Source: Candidatus Electrothrix gigas
Lineage (GTDB): Bacteria > Desulfobacterota > Desulfobulbia > Desulfobulbales > Desulfobulbaceae
DNA length: 37,070 nucleotides
Direction of reading: 5' to 3'
Assembly: GCA_022766165.1 (NCBI GenBank)
Contig: QYLO01000032.1
Location: 1 to 37,070, forward strand
Position 1 is the first letter of the stretch. Each line of letters begins with the position of its first letter. Below the pieces are notes generated by a model. The model saw nothing but the letters and a program-made list of their open reading frames with translations, ran no database searches and was not told the DNA's origin. The position numbers were made by a program, and so were the translations under genes. Shown piece after piece: positions 25,605 through 35,500 of the stretch.

Positions 25605-26371
25605 CAAAACAGATGCCTGTTGTTGTCCAGAATGGGCAGGATGTTGCCGCTGGTATTTTACTTGTTGACAAACCCGTAGGCCAAAGTTCCTTTGCTGTGG
25701 TCAAAAAAGTACGGTGGTTATTGGGGATAAAAAAAGTTGGTCATGCTGGAACATTAGATCCCTTTGCCAGTGGATTACTTGTTATCTGTGTGGGCCGTCC
25801 TGCTACCCGGCAGATTGATTCCTTTATGGCTGGACACAAGACCTATCAAGCTGTGTTGCAGTTAGGTAAAGAAACAGAAACCCAAGATACTGAAGGTGAG
25901 GTTACCTCAGTCAGACCGGTACCTGCCTTGTCTTTTCAAGAGATAACAGACGTAACCAACGAATTTGTCGGTCCTCAGATGCAGGCTCCTCCGCCGTATT
26001 CCGCAGCAAAACATCAGGGCAAGCCCTTATATCAGTATGCCCGACAGGGAATTCTGATTCAGAAGGAAGCCAAGCCTATTGAAATTTTTTCCTTAGACGT
26101 TGATGGGTACGATCCTGCGACCGAGCAACTCACGATAACAGTTATGTGCAGCAAGGGAACCTATATTAGGGTACTTGCCGCCGATATTGGTAAGAAAATC
26201 GGTTGCGGCGCCTATTTGACAGCCCTGCGCCGTACCCAAAGCGGATGCTTTTCTGTTGATGAGGCTGTTGATGGAGAGGAGTTGTTCTGCAAGGGTTTTG
26301 ATAAGGATGTTGGGACTGCGCTGCTGTTGAGCAAAATGCTCACGGTTGAGCAGGCCGTAGAAAAACACTAG
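25601..26371 (+). CDS. truB: tRNA pseudouridine-55 synthase
   Basis: TruB isomerises U55 in the T loop of tRNAs. The 256-residue protein has the N-terminal GILLVDKPVGQSS (18-30), the catalytic loop HAGTLDPFASGLL with Asp53, and a second signature MQAPPPYSAAKHQGKPLYQYAR. The substrate-binding CSKGTYIRVLAADIG follows. The C-terminal PUA-like end is short. The ATG overlaps the nrnA stop as ATGA. The spacing of 157 bp to rpsO is larger than elsewhere in the cluster. Confidence 0.95.
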   Translation: MTKQMPVVVQNGQDVAAGILLVDKPVGQSSFAVVKKVRWLLGIKKVGHAGTLDPFASGLLVICVGRPATRQIDSFMAGHKTYQAVLQLGKETETQDTEGEVTSVRPVPALSFQEITDVTNEFVGPQMQAPPPYSAAKHQGKPLYQYARQGILIQKEAKPIEIFSLDVDGYDPATEQLTITVMCSKGTYIRVLAADIGKKIGCGAYLTALRRTQSGCFSVDEAVDGEELFCKGFDKDVGTALLLSKMLTVEQAVEKH

Positions 26372-26528
26372 AGATATTCATTTTCGCAAAGGGCGGAAAT
26401 GGTGCATTACTCCCTATATTTCTTTCCTCGGATATAGAACACAGGGGTAATTTGATTCCAGACTTTGGCGAGGCTGAGGAAAGTTTGGCTTTGCCGAGAG
26501 CAGAAGGACAACATTTTGGAGGTGCGTA

Positions 26529-26798
26529 ATGGCACAGAGTACAGCAAGAAAAAAAGAAATAATTAAGAAGTTTGCAACTCACGAAGGGGATACCGGTTCT
26601 CCAGAGGTACAGGTCGCCTTAATTTCTGACCGGATCAGCTACTTGACCGATCATTTCAAGACGCACGCTAAGGATCATCATTCCCGGCGCGGTCTGCTGA
26701 AGCTGGTTGGGCAGCGTCGTAGCCTACTGCAATATCTAAAGAAAAAAGATATCAACCGGTATCGTACTCTGATTCAGGAGATGGGCATTAGGAAGTAA
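26529..26798 (+). CDS. rpsO: 30S ribosomal protein S15
   Basis: S15 is a primary 16S rRNA-binding protein. The 89-residue length is exact for the family. Conserved segments include [13 protein letters not shown] (about 21-33), [18 protein letters not shown] (about 47-63) and the basic C-terminus. A strong GGAGG lies eight bases upstream. The 157-bp leader (26372-26528) may carry an autoregulatory fold, as rpsO does elsewhere, but I could not identify one. A strong terminator follows. Confidence 0.97.
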   Translation: MAQSTARKKEIIKKFATHEGDTGSPEVQVALISDRISYLTDHFKTHAKDHHSRRGLLKLVGQRRSLLQYLKKKDINRYRTLIQEMGIRK

Positions 26799-26835
26799 TA
26801 CAGACCTTGTTGCAATGCTTTTGATGTGGTATTTT

Positions 26836-26873
26836 TTCCTGTTATGCCTTGTTGTGTAGCAGGAATTTTTTTT
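26836..26873 (+). terminator. Intrinsic terminator after rpsO
   Basis: TTCCTGTTA (26836-26844) pairs with TAGCAGGAA (26857-26865), including one G-T pair, around a 12-base loop, followed by eight T. It separates rpsO from pnp. Confidence 0.88.
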
Positions 26874-26969
26874 ATGGACTTTTAACAAATGACACCTTTT
26901 TCTGATCATTTGATTTTGATCAAGAAGAAATTAAAGCCGTTTTTGAAAATGCTTTGAAAATCGTATAAA

Positions 26970-27044
26970 ACCTGTTTGCGCAGGTGTGACGAAATATAAA
27001 ATATCAAACCAAAAGATATAACTGTACGACCCGACAGGCGGGTC
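26970..27044 (+). promoter_or_regulatory. Hairpins in the pnp leader
   Basis: Two hairpins lie upstream of pnp: ACCTG/CAGGT around TTTGCG (26970-26985) and GACCCG/CGGGTC around ACAGG (27028-27044). Enterobacterial pnp leaders hold an RNase III-cleaved hairpin used for autoregulation; that a related mechanism works here is inference only. Confidence 0.4.
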
Positions 27045-27136
27045 TGAGATGAAACACTGTCCCTTTCAGGTGCGAAAATCTGAAGAAAAAAATTGCGAAG
27101 ACAGCAGGGGCAGCTGAACGCAAAGGAGTTTGTTGC

Positions 27137-29224
27137 ATGTATACAAAGAAAGAAGTCGAGATCGGTGGACGCACTATGTCCTTTGAGACCGGCAAAATGG
27201 CAAAACAGACCAGCGGTTCCGTTGTGGTGACCTGCGGCGACACAATGATTCTTGTCACCGTTGTTGCGGAAAAAAAGAACAAGGATGCTGGTTTTCTGCC
27301 ATTGACTATTGAATATCAAGAGCGAATGTATGCTGCTGGACGTATTCCAGGCAACTACTTTCGTCGTGAAATCGGTCGTCCATCAGAAAAGGAAATACTG
27401 ACCTGCCGGCTCATTGATCGTCCTTTGCGTCCGCTTTTTCCCAAAGGGTATATGTCTGAGACCCAGCTTATTACCACTGTTTTTTCAGCAGATGATGCGA
27501 TTGATCCGGATATTTTAGCCATGAACGGTGCTTCTGCGGCATTGGTCCTCTCTGATGTCCCTTGGGAAGGCCCTATTGCAGCAGCCAGGGTTGCCTACAT
27601 TCATGAGGAATATGTCCTGAACCCCACTGTCAGTCAGTTGGAAAAATCCTCCATGAATTTGGTGGTTGCTGGAACAGAGAACGCTGTGGTCATGGTAGAG
27701 GGTCGAACTGGCGAGTTGAGCGAGGATGTTGTGCTTGAGGCGATCTTTTTTGCCCATCAGGAAATTCAGCCGATCATTGCCATGCAGAAAGTTCTACAGG
27801 AAGAGGCTGGCAAGAAAAAACGTGAAGTTGTTCCTCCTGAGATCAACGAAGCCTTAAAGGTACAGGTAGAGGAAGTTGCTGCCGCTGGTATGGAAGAAGT
27901 CGTTACCATTGCGGGCAAGATTGAACGGGGTGAACGCTACGACAGCCTGAAAGAAGAGGTTCTTGCTGCCATTGATGGGGATCTGTACGAGAACGAAAAC
28001 GAGATTTTTGATCTGCTGGGTGCATATAAGAAAAATGTTATGCGTGACCGGATTGTCAACAAAGGACTGCGCCTTGACGGTCGGAGCTTTGATGAAGTAC
28101 GTCCCATTGAGTGCGAAGTTGGTGTCCTGCCCAAGGCACACGGCTCTGCGTTGTTTACTCGTGGTGAAACCCAGGCAATGGTTACCGGAACCCTAGGCTC
28201 TGAGCGTGATGAAATGCACGTTGAAGGACTGACCGGCGATACCTATCGACGCTTTATGCTCCACTATAATTTTCCGCCCTTCTGCGTGGGAGAGGCTCGC
28301 TTTATGCGTGGTCCCAGTCGTCGTGATATCGGACACGGTACTCTGGGGCGTCGTGGTATTGAGGCCGTGTTACCGGATGCGGCAGACTTTCCCTATACCA
28401 TGCGCATAGCCTCTGAAATTTTGGAATCCAATGGTTCTTCCTCTATGGCCACGGTCTGTGGTGCAAGTCTTGCGCTGATGGATGCCGGTGTTCCGATCAA
28501 GGCTCCGGTTTCTGGTGTGGCTATGGGCTTGATTAAAGAGGGCGACAAGGTCGTTATTCTTACAGATATCCTTGGTGATGAAGATCATCTCGGTGATATG
28601 GACTTTAAGGTTGTGGGCACAGCTCAGGGTATCTCTTCCCTACAAATGGATATCAAGATTGACGGTGTTGATCGGGAGATTATGTCCCGTGCCTTGGCCC
28701 AGGCTAAAGAGGGGCGTCTTCATATTTTAGAAAAGATGGAAGAGGCTCTTGGTATTCCGCGTGAGGACGTTGCAGATCATGCACCCAAGTACGTTACCAT
28801 CAAGATCAATCAGGATAAAATTCGTGATATTATCGGACCCGGCGGTAAAGTAATCCGGGAGATGACCGCAGAGTTTGATTCCAAAATTGATGTGGACGAC
28901 GATGGAACGATTAAAATTTTCTCTAAGAGTACAGAGTCTGCTGATGCCTTAGTTGCCCATATTGAAGGTATGACCGCCATGCCAGAGATTGATAAGGTCT
29001 ATAACGGTCTTGTCAAGACCATCAAGGATTTTGGTGCCTTTGTTGAAATTTTGCCTGGAACCGACGGGATGGTTCATATCTCAGAGCTGGCTAACCGTCG
29101 TGTCAATAAGGTTACAGATATTCTTGAAGAAGGGAAGCGGGTTAAAGTCAAGGTTATTGACATTGACGGACGCGGGCGTATTCGCTTGAGCCGGAAGGCT
29201 GCCCTAGAAGAAGGGGAGGAGTAG
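27137..29224 (+). CDS. pnp: Polyribonucleotide nucleotidyltransferase (PNPase)
   Basis: PNPase degrades RNA 3'-to-5' by phosphorolysis and is a core RNA-decay enzyme. The 695 residues show two RNase PH domains (the first with GRIPGNYFRREIGRPSEKE and DRPLRPLFPKGY; the second with GETQAMVTGTLG and RRDIGHGTLGRRGIE), a helical linker, the KH domain with IGPGGKVIREM (about 570-580), and the S1 domain with VKTIKDFGAFVEILPG at about 625. AAAGGAG lies nine bases before the start. An rpsO-pnp pair is a conserved arrangement. The length is normal. Confidence 0.97.
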   Translation: MYTKKEVEIGGRTMSFETGKMAKQTSGSVVVTCGDTMILVTVVAEKKNKDAGFLPLTIEYQERMYAAGRIPGNYFRREIGRPSEKEILTCRLIDRPLRPLFPKGYMSETQLITTVFSADDAIDPDILAMNGASAALVLSDVPWEGPIAAARVAYIHEEYVLNPTVSQLEKSSMNLVVAGTENAVVMVEGRTGELSEDVVLEAIFFAHQEIQPIIAMQKVLQEEAGKKKREVVPPEINEALKVQVEEVAAAGMEEVVTIAGKIERGERYDSLKEEVLAAIDGDLYENENEIFDLLGAYKKNVMRDRIVNKGLRLDGRSFDEVRPIECEVGVLPKAHGSALFTRGETQAMVTGTLGSERDEMHVEGLTGDTYRRFMLHYNFPPFCVGEARFMRGPSRRDIGHGTLGRRGIEAVLPDAADFPYTMRIASEILESNGSSSMATVCGASLALMDAGVPIKAPVSGVAMGLIKEGDKVVILTDILGDEDHLGDMDFKVVGTAQGISSLQMDIKIDGVDREIMSRALAQAKEGRLHILEKMEEALGIPREDVADHAPKYVTIKINQDKIRDIIGPGGKVIREMTAEFDSKIDVDDDGTIKIFSKSTESADALVAHIEGMTAMPEIDKVYNGLVKTIKDFGAFVEILPGTDGMVHISELANRRVNKVTDILEEGKRVKVKVIDIDGRGRIRLSRKAALEEGEE

Positions 29225-29284
29225 ATAAGATCAACTGGAACTGGCAACTGTACGCAACGGCAGCCGATGTTTTGCAGGGAGTAT

Positions 29285-29312
29285 CAGGGCAGAAGAAATG
29301 CTCTGCGCCCTG
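29285..29312. other. Stem-loop between convergent pnp and response regulator
   Basis: CAGGG...CCCTG with an inner CAGA/TCTG stem forms a stable hairpin in the 91-bp gap between the two convergent stops. No T-run follows on either strand, so it may be a factor-assisted end or 3' stability element. Confidence 0.4.
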
Positions 29313-29315
29313 CAT

Positions 29316-30779
29316 CTAGTTCAACTCCTGAGCCGCAAGTGGAATTATTTTGGTCAACTGCATTTTAGCCAACGCCTGATTACCGTCTTTATCCAAAATG
29401 GCAATCAGGTGAAAGGGAACAGCAGATGCAGCCCCAGAAGCGCATAGGATAATAATACAGTCCTTTGTTCGTAGGGTGAGTTCCTGACAGGCATAGAGGC
29501 CAGCTGTTACAGCGGTTTCTTGGGCAGAACGAAAGATATCATTAAAAACTGCGCCAGCACCTGCAATATCAAGGTGTGCAACAAGACAGTCTGAGGCAAT
29601 GGTTTCCCCAGTAAAGTTCATAATTCCTGATCCCTTGTATCCTTTTATCCCACGAAGTCTTTGTAAGATGGACTCCAGCGTGATGGTACAGTTTTCTGTT
29701 GAGCAAGAGGCAAGCGGCATCTGGCCTGTATTATTTGCAGTACTTCTTGCATTACTCCTTTCATGACTGCTCTTATCTCTGCTGGTATAATTACCGTTCC
29801 TGCTGTCGTTATCGTTACGACTCTCACCATAGCCGGGCGTATTGGACGTACTAGACGCAGTGGGAGTGGGAGTACTGATATTTTTGCCGCTCTCATTATT
29901 ACGACTACCACTGCTCTGCTCATCCCCTGACATCTGAGGAAAAGAAGCCGTTGCAGACTTCATCATTGCGGTAGCTCTTAACTCCTCTTCTTTTTCCTTT
30001 TCCTCCTCCTCTTTGAGAGACTTGCGCCAGTCAGCTTCAAATGCCTTGTGTTGCTCTTCCCCCTTATCATCTTGCTGAGGAGGAAGTTCCTGCACATAAT
30101 CTTTCACCTCATCTTTCATTTTCATGGCATCCATAATAATGGACATCAGTTCCCCTTTAATTCTTCGACGAATTTCCAGCTTAGGTAATGCTTTGATTTT
30201 AAAGCTCACATTGTCCATAGCGATTAGGCGGCACGCTGCATCATATTCTTGTAAATCTCCGTATTCAGCATCATAGAGTTTCCCTTGATGAATATACAGC
30301 AGACCTTTATTTTGTGGTGATGTTCCAACTTCAAGCAAACAGGTTTTCTCATCCATTTCAAGGAGCTGTAAAAACGATCCCACGGAAACACCTTTGAGAT
30401 TTCCGCTGGCAATATCCTCATTGAGAATGTTGGTAACGATTTTTACAAGCTGTTTGACCCGGATTGGTTTGAGCAGAATTTCTCGTACTCTGCCATCCAG
30501 CTCGGCAACCTTTTCCTCGTCTTTGCATCCCGTAATAACAATAATAGGAATATTAGGATGAAAGTTTTCTATGTACTCTATGAGATGCCATCCGTTTATA
30601 TCGCCTGGCATTATAAGATCTGTTACAAGCAGGGATATTTCTACTTGGCTTAATATTTCAACAGCCTCTTTGCCGTTACTGGCATAAACAGGGGTGAAAA
30701 AATCGCCGTAGTTTTTTAACTGCTCTTCGAGAAGAGCAAGTGCGAAGAGATCATCATCAACGACTAGTATATCATACAT
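29316..30779 (-). CDS. Response regulator: receiver, DUF4388 and roadblock/LC7-like domains
   Basis: The 487-residue protein starts with a CheY-type receiver (1-118): Asp8-Asp9-Asp10, phosphoacceptor Asp54 in LLVTDLIMPG, Thr83 and Lys104 are all present. Residues 130-220 resemble the DUF4388/PATAN-type domain (VGSFLQLLEMDEKTCLLEV; GLLYIHQGKLYDAEYGD). A Glu/Lys-rich helix (240-268) and a Ser/Asn/Thr-rich, low-complexity linker (282-352) follow. The C-terminal 120 residues (LESILQRLRGIKGYKGSGIMNFTGE...) look like a roadblock/LC7 domain as found with Ras-like GTPase switches. No DNA-binding domain is present, so output is likely protein-protein. AAGGAG lies seven bases before the ATG. No histidine kinase is near. 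Confidence 0.85.
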   Translation of the reverse strand: MYDILVVDDDLFALALLEEQLKNYGDFFTPVYASNGKEAVEILSQVEISLLVTDLIMPGDINGWHLIEYIENFHPNIPIIVITGCKDEEKVAELDGRVREILLKPIRVKQLVKIVTNILNEDIASGNLKGVSVGSFLQLLEMDEKTCLLEVGTSPQNKGLLYIHQGKLYDAEYGDLQEYDAACRLIAMDNVSFKIKALPKLEIRRRIKGELMSIIMDAMKMKDEVKDYVQELPPQQDDKGEEQHKAFEADWRKSLKEEEEKEKEEELRATAMMKSATASFPQMSGDEQSSGSRNNESGKNISTPTPTASSTSNTPGYGESRNDNDSRNGNYTSRDKSSHERSNARSTANNTGQMPLASCSTENCTITLESILQRLRGIKGYKGSGIMNFTGETIASDCLVAHLDIAGAGAVFNDIFRSAQETAVTAGLYACQELTLRTKDCIIILCASGAASAVPFHLIAILDKDGNQALAKMQLTKIIPLAAQELN

Positions 30780-31295
30780 ATTTTACTCCTTATGTCAACA
30801 AAATCAGATAAATATATAATCTGTTTTCTTTGATTTAACGCTGTGCAAACCGATTTGATGACAAGGGATTCTGTCCTCATAATGGCTATGAAGTACCCCC
30901 TGATCAGCTGCTCGTAACGAGCAATTGCTGAGAGGGTAATTCTGTGGTATTTTTTATTCTTTCAAAGAAAAAATATTTGACCCTATCCGTAACCGCTCAA
31001 TTTTTTGAATGAAATGCTCATTTTATATTTTAAGAAATCAACAAACTATCTCAAGCTGTTTTCTTTGCTTCTCCTTATTGTATCTGCTTTTGAAATTCAT
31101 TATTAATTTATCTGCACTATCTAAACGACTATCACAGAAAAAAATGACAATCAAATATATTTTTTGCAATAGAAATGCGCATACCACCTGTTTTTCATGG
31201 AAAGGTGGTATGAAAGTTCGAGAAAACCCAGAGGTTTTCTTGATGAGATCGGCTTTTATTGCGTCCCAAAAAAAAGAGAAGAACGGAGGATGATT
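30780..31295. other. 516-bp divergent intergenic region
   Basis: This region separates the divergent response regulator and serA and should hold both promoters. A hairpin TGCTCG/CGAGCA (30909-30923) lies within a longer CAGC...GCTG palindrome. I could not identify consensus promoters with confidence. No supported gene is present. The serA leader hairpins are listed separately. Confidence 0.5.
31180..31243 (+). promoter_or_regulatory. Double-hairpin leader upstream of serA
   Basis: A perfect 10-bp stem, CATACCACCT (31180-31189) with AGGTGGTATG (31203-31212), is followed five bases later by an 11-bp stem from 31218 to 31243 (core AGAAAACC/GGTTTTCT, loop CAGA). No T-run follows, so it is not a standard terminator. 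It ends 52 bp before the serA start and could be a cis-acting RNA element or a protein-binding operator. Confidence 0.5.
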
Positions 31296-32498
31296 ATGAC
31301 TACTTGCCCAATTGCCATACTGAATGCTGTGGCCCCTGAAGGATTAGATGTCTTTGGAGAGCAGTATCAGTTACATGCTGATGCACAAGATGCCTTGGGA
31401 TTGGTGTTACGTAGCTCACCTGTTGATTTGGATGACTATCCGAATCTTGTTGCCATTGCTCGGGCCGGGGCTGGAGTAAATAATATTCCAGTGGATGAGG
31501 CATCCGAGCGTGGGATATGTGTGTTTAATACACCTGGCGCCAATGCCAATGCCGTGGTTGAGCTACTTTTTACCATGCTGGGGATTTCGTTACGTAATCT
31601 TCATCAGGGCATGGACTTTTGTGAAGGGCTTTCTGCTGTTGCTCCAGAAAATCTTAATGCAGAAGTAGAGGCCCGAAAAAAGATGTTCAAGGGTTCAGAG
31701 ATGTCTGGGAAGACCTTGGGTATTATCGGCCTTGGTCAAATCGGTGTCCGGGCTGCAAATATGGGCATCTACCATAATATGCGGGTGATTGGCTATGATC
31801 CGTATCCGGTTATGGACAACATTCATGATCTGCTGCCCAAGGTAGAGCTGGCCAAGGCGCGGCGTGATCTGCTGGCTCAGGCAGATGTTGTCTCCTTACA
31901 TGTTCCTTTAAATAAAAATACCAAGGGATTGGTTAATCAACAGTTCATTGACTTTATGAAAGAGGATGCCTTACTGTTTAACTATGCCCGTGGGCCAATA
32001 GTGGATGAGGATGTGGTTCTCAAAGCCCTTGAAAACGGCAAAATAGCAGGCCATATTTCGGATTTTCCCTCAGCAAAGTTTCTTGATCATGAAAAGATCC
32101 TGTTGACCCCCCATCTTGGTGCTTCTACCGCAGAATCTGAGGAGAACTGCGCCTGTATGGCAACCAAAGAACTCAAAGGGTATTTGGAATACGGCAATAT
32201 CACCCACAGTGTCAACTTTCCCAACGTGGAGATCATTCCCACGGTTTGGGTGCATACCCGTCTGATTGTGATCAATAAGGATAGACCGGGTATGATTGGC
32301 TTGATGAGTAATATTTTAGGCAAGTATGGTATCAATATCATGAGCTATACCAATCAAAGTAACGGCACCTTGGGGTATAATATTATTGATACAGAATGTG
32401 CTGTTTCGCCAAATGTGCGCCAGGAGATTGAGTCTGTTCAAGGGGTGATTAGAACGCGAGTTATTCCGTTGAAGAACGGAGGAGAACCTGAGAAATAA
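31296..32498 (+). CDS. serA: D-3-phosphoglycerate dehydrogenase (SerA-like, ACT domain)
   Basis: SerA oxidises 3-phosphoglycerate with NAD+, the first step of serine synthesis. I start at ATG 31296 (400 residues), preceded by ACGGAGG at seven bases; the frame is open further upstream through the leader hairpins, but those residues do not fit the family. The substrate domain has IARAGAGVNNIPVDEASERG, the nucleotide-binding GIIGLGQIGVRAA, the catalytic Arg in LLFNYARGPIVDED, and the catalytic His in LTPHLGASTAESEEN. A C-terminal ACT domain (about 320-395, with NKDRPGMIGLMSNILGKYGIN) suggests allosteric control, perhaps by serine. The loop following Arg (HISDFPSAKF) differs from the usual LDVFExEP. 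Confidence 0.88.
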   Translation: MTTCPIAILNAVAPEGLDVFGEQYQLHADAQDALGLVLRSSPVDLDDYPNLVAIARAGAGVNNIPVDEASERGICVFNTPGANANAVVELLFTMLGISLRNLHQGMDFCEGLSAVAPENLNAEVEARKKMFKGSEMSGKTLGIIGLGQIGVRAANMGIYHNMRVIGYDPYPVMDNIHDLLPKVELAKARRDLLAQADVVSLHVPLNKNTKGLVNQQFIDFMKEDALLFNYARGPIVDEDVVLKALENGKIAGHISDFPSAKFLDHEKILLTPHLGASTAESEENCACMATKELKGYLEYGNITHSVNFPNVEIIPTVWVHTRLIVINKDRPGMIGLMSNILGKYGINIMSYTNQSNGTLGYNIIDTECAVSPNVRQEIESVQGVIRTRVIPLKNGGEPEK

Positions 32499-32529
32499 TT
32501 TTCATTCGGCTTGATGAGGCAGGATAAAA

Positions 32530-32573
32530 GCTTTTTCAGGGTGTACCGAGTGGTTGCATATCCCTGAAAAAGC
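32530..32573. other. Perfect 12-bp stem-loop between convergent serA and hdrA
   Basis: GCTTTTTCAGGG (32530-32541) pairs perfectly with CCCTGAAAAAGC (32562-32573) around a 20-base loop. The A and T tracts lie inside the stem in the opposite order from a standard bidirectional terminator, but it is the only strong fold in the 99-bp gap and may still end transcripts. Confidence 0.5.
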
Positions 32574-32597
32574 AACGTTATATTTTTTGTGGGGTTA

Positions 32598-35500
32598 TCA
32601 TGCGTTGACTGCGGAAGGTCTGACCTCAGATAATTCTTCCCCAAAGGCATGAATCTGGGCCATGATGCCGTTCATGGTGAAGCGGCCCATGTCGATGGCC
32701 AGAGTCGGGCAGCGGGCAGCACAGACCCCGCAGCCCTTGCAGGAGGCGGTGATGGTGCGGGCCTTGCGCTTCCCCTTGTCATCCTTATAGATATCAATGG
32801 CCTTGTAGGGGCAGAAGGACTCGCAGGCCCCGCAGCCGATACAGAGTTCCGCATTGATCTGCGAGACAATGGGTGCCGGGGTCACCGAACCCTTGGCCAG
32901 GGGCTGACAGGCCCGCCCGGCAGCCGCCTGGGCCTGGGCCACCGTCTCGTCCATCGAGCGCGGTGAATGGGCCAAGCCGCAGACGTAGGTGCCATCGACC
33001 GGCAGATCAACCGGCTGGAGCTTGACATGGGCCTCCAGGAAGAACTTCTCGGCTGTGACCGGCACCTTGAGCATTTTAGCCAGTGCCGTCGGGTCTTCCG
33101 GGACTATGCCGGTGGACAGGGCCAGCAGGTCAGCCTCAATCTCCAGCTCCTCGCCGAGCAGCGGGTCGAAATAGCGCACCTGGACCGCATCTCCCTCCAC
33201 GCTGACTTCCGGTTTGCGCTCCAGACTGTAGCGGGTAAAGATCACCCCGAGCCGGCGGGCCTTGCGGTAATCGTCCTCCAGAAAGCCGTAGGATCGCATG
33301 TCACGGTAAAGAACCACAATCTGCATTTCCGGCTGCAGGGTTTTGAGACGCAGGGCGTTTTTCAGGGCCTGACCGCAGCAGACCCGGCTGCAATAGGTCA
33401 AATCCTCATCCCGCGAGCCGACGCACTGAATCATCACCGCCTGTTTGGCCGTCTTCAGATTATCCTGTTTCGCAACCAGCCGTTTTTCCAGGTCAAGCTG
33501 GGTGACAATCTTGGGCGATTGGCCGTAGCAGTATTGGGTCGGTTGATAGGGATTGCCGCCCGTGGCAAGAACAGTCACGCCGTGATTGATAATCTCACTT
33601 GCACCCTTGCTCTCCACCGTGGTGGTGAAGTTGCCCACATAACCTGAACAGGCTGTTACCTGGGCCTCAGTATGGACAGTGATCTTCGAATGTGAATGTA
33701 CTCGCTCAATCACTGCCTGTACGGCCTGCCGGGGATTCTTGCCGTGCCGGTCCGCAGTGAGCAGCAGGGCCTTGCCGCCGAGATACTGCCCTCGTTCAAC
33801 CAAATCCACAGCAAAACCCTGATCAGCAATGGCAAGCGCAGCGGTCATGCCTGCAAAACCGCCACCGACCACCAAGGCCGCCGGAGTAACCGGGAGTTGC
33901 AGCTCCTCCAGCGCGGTCAGGTGGCAGGCCTTAGCCACGGCCATGCGCACCGCATCCTTTGCTTTTTCCGTGGCCCGCTCCGGCTCATGTATATGGACCC
34001 AGGAACACTGGTCACGGATGTTGGCCATCTCAAAGAGCGAGCGGTTCAGCCCGGCCTCGCGCAGAGTAGCCTGAAAAAGCGGCTCATGGGTACGCGGAGT
34101 GCAGGCAGCCACCACCAGCCGATTGAGCTTGTGCTCTTGAATGGTCTCGGTCAGCACCCGTTGCGCATCCTGGGAACAGGAATACATGTTGGCCGAGGAG
34201 TATGCCACATTGGGCAGGGTCCGGGCATATTCAGCCACCTCCGGTACGTTGACCACACCGCCGATATTGATGCCGCAATGACAGACAAACACGCCGATCC
34301 TCGGTTCTTCCTGACTGATGTCACGCTCCTCCGGGAAAGTGGCCTTGACCGTCTCGCTGCCACGAGCTGCGGCAAGTTGACCTGCGCAGAGTGCGGCTGA
34401 TCCGCCGCCCTGGGTCACCGAATCCGGAATGTCTTTCGGTCCCTGAAAGGCCCCGATCACATAGACACCCGGCCTGCTCGTTTCCAGCGGGGTATAGGTG
34501 TCGGTTTCAGCAAAGAGGTACTCGTTCAGGTCAATGCCTGCGGCCTGAGCCAGCTTATCCGCCTCCTCCGGGGCCTCAAGCCCTTGGGAGAGTACCACCA
34601 TATCGAATTTTTCATAGTGATGCTTGCCGTCCTCTGTGGCCCAGGTCAGGAGCAGACCGCCGCCGAAAACATCCTCCACCCGAGGCGGACGGGCATAGAT
34701 CACCCGGAAATTTCCTTCCTCAACCGCCCGCTGACGGGCCGCATCAAAGCCTTTGCCATGTGTGCGCACATCCATGTAAAACAGGGTAATCTCGCAGTTC
34801 GGGTCATGCTCACGGGCCAGGGTGGCCTGCTTGATGGCGTACATGCAGCAGACCGAAGAGCAGTAGTTGTTGCCGCAGGTCTCATCACGGGAGCCGATGC
34901 ACTGGAGAAAGGCGATCTTCTTGGGATGCTTGCGGTCGGAAATGCGCAGTATCTCGCCGCCTGTGGGGCCGGAGGCGCACATCAGCCGCTCATGCTCAAA
35001 GGCCGTGACCACGTCCTGGAATTTGCCCAGACCGTACTTGGCCATGACCTCATCGCTGACTCGGCCGAATCCCGGAGCCAGGATCACCGCCCCGACCGGA
35101 ATCTCCAGAGTTTTCTCAGTGTCATCAAAACGGATTGCATTTGCTTGGCAGGCAACAGCACAGAGGCCGCAGGAGTCATGATTCAGCTTGAGACATGCCT
35201 TGGCATCAATATAATAGGAGGTCGGCACGGCCTGGGAATAATCAATATGGGCGGCATGGTTGACTTCCATATCCTCATTAAAATCATTGCCGATCTGCTT
35301 GAGGCAGTACAGGGTACACTGGCCGCAACCGGTGCAGACCTCTTCGTCAATGTAGCGGGGCTGCTTTTTGATGGTGGCTGTAAACCTGCCCGGCTCACCT
35401 TGCAGGTCAACCAGTTCGGACAGGGTGAGGATTTCGATATTCGGATCACGGCCCGCCTCAACCAGTTTGGGCGCAAGGATACAGAGAGAACAGTCGTTGG

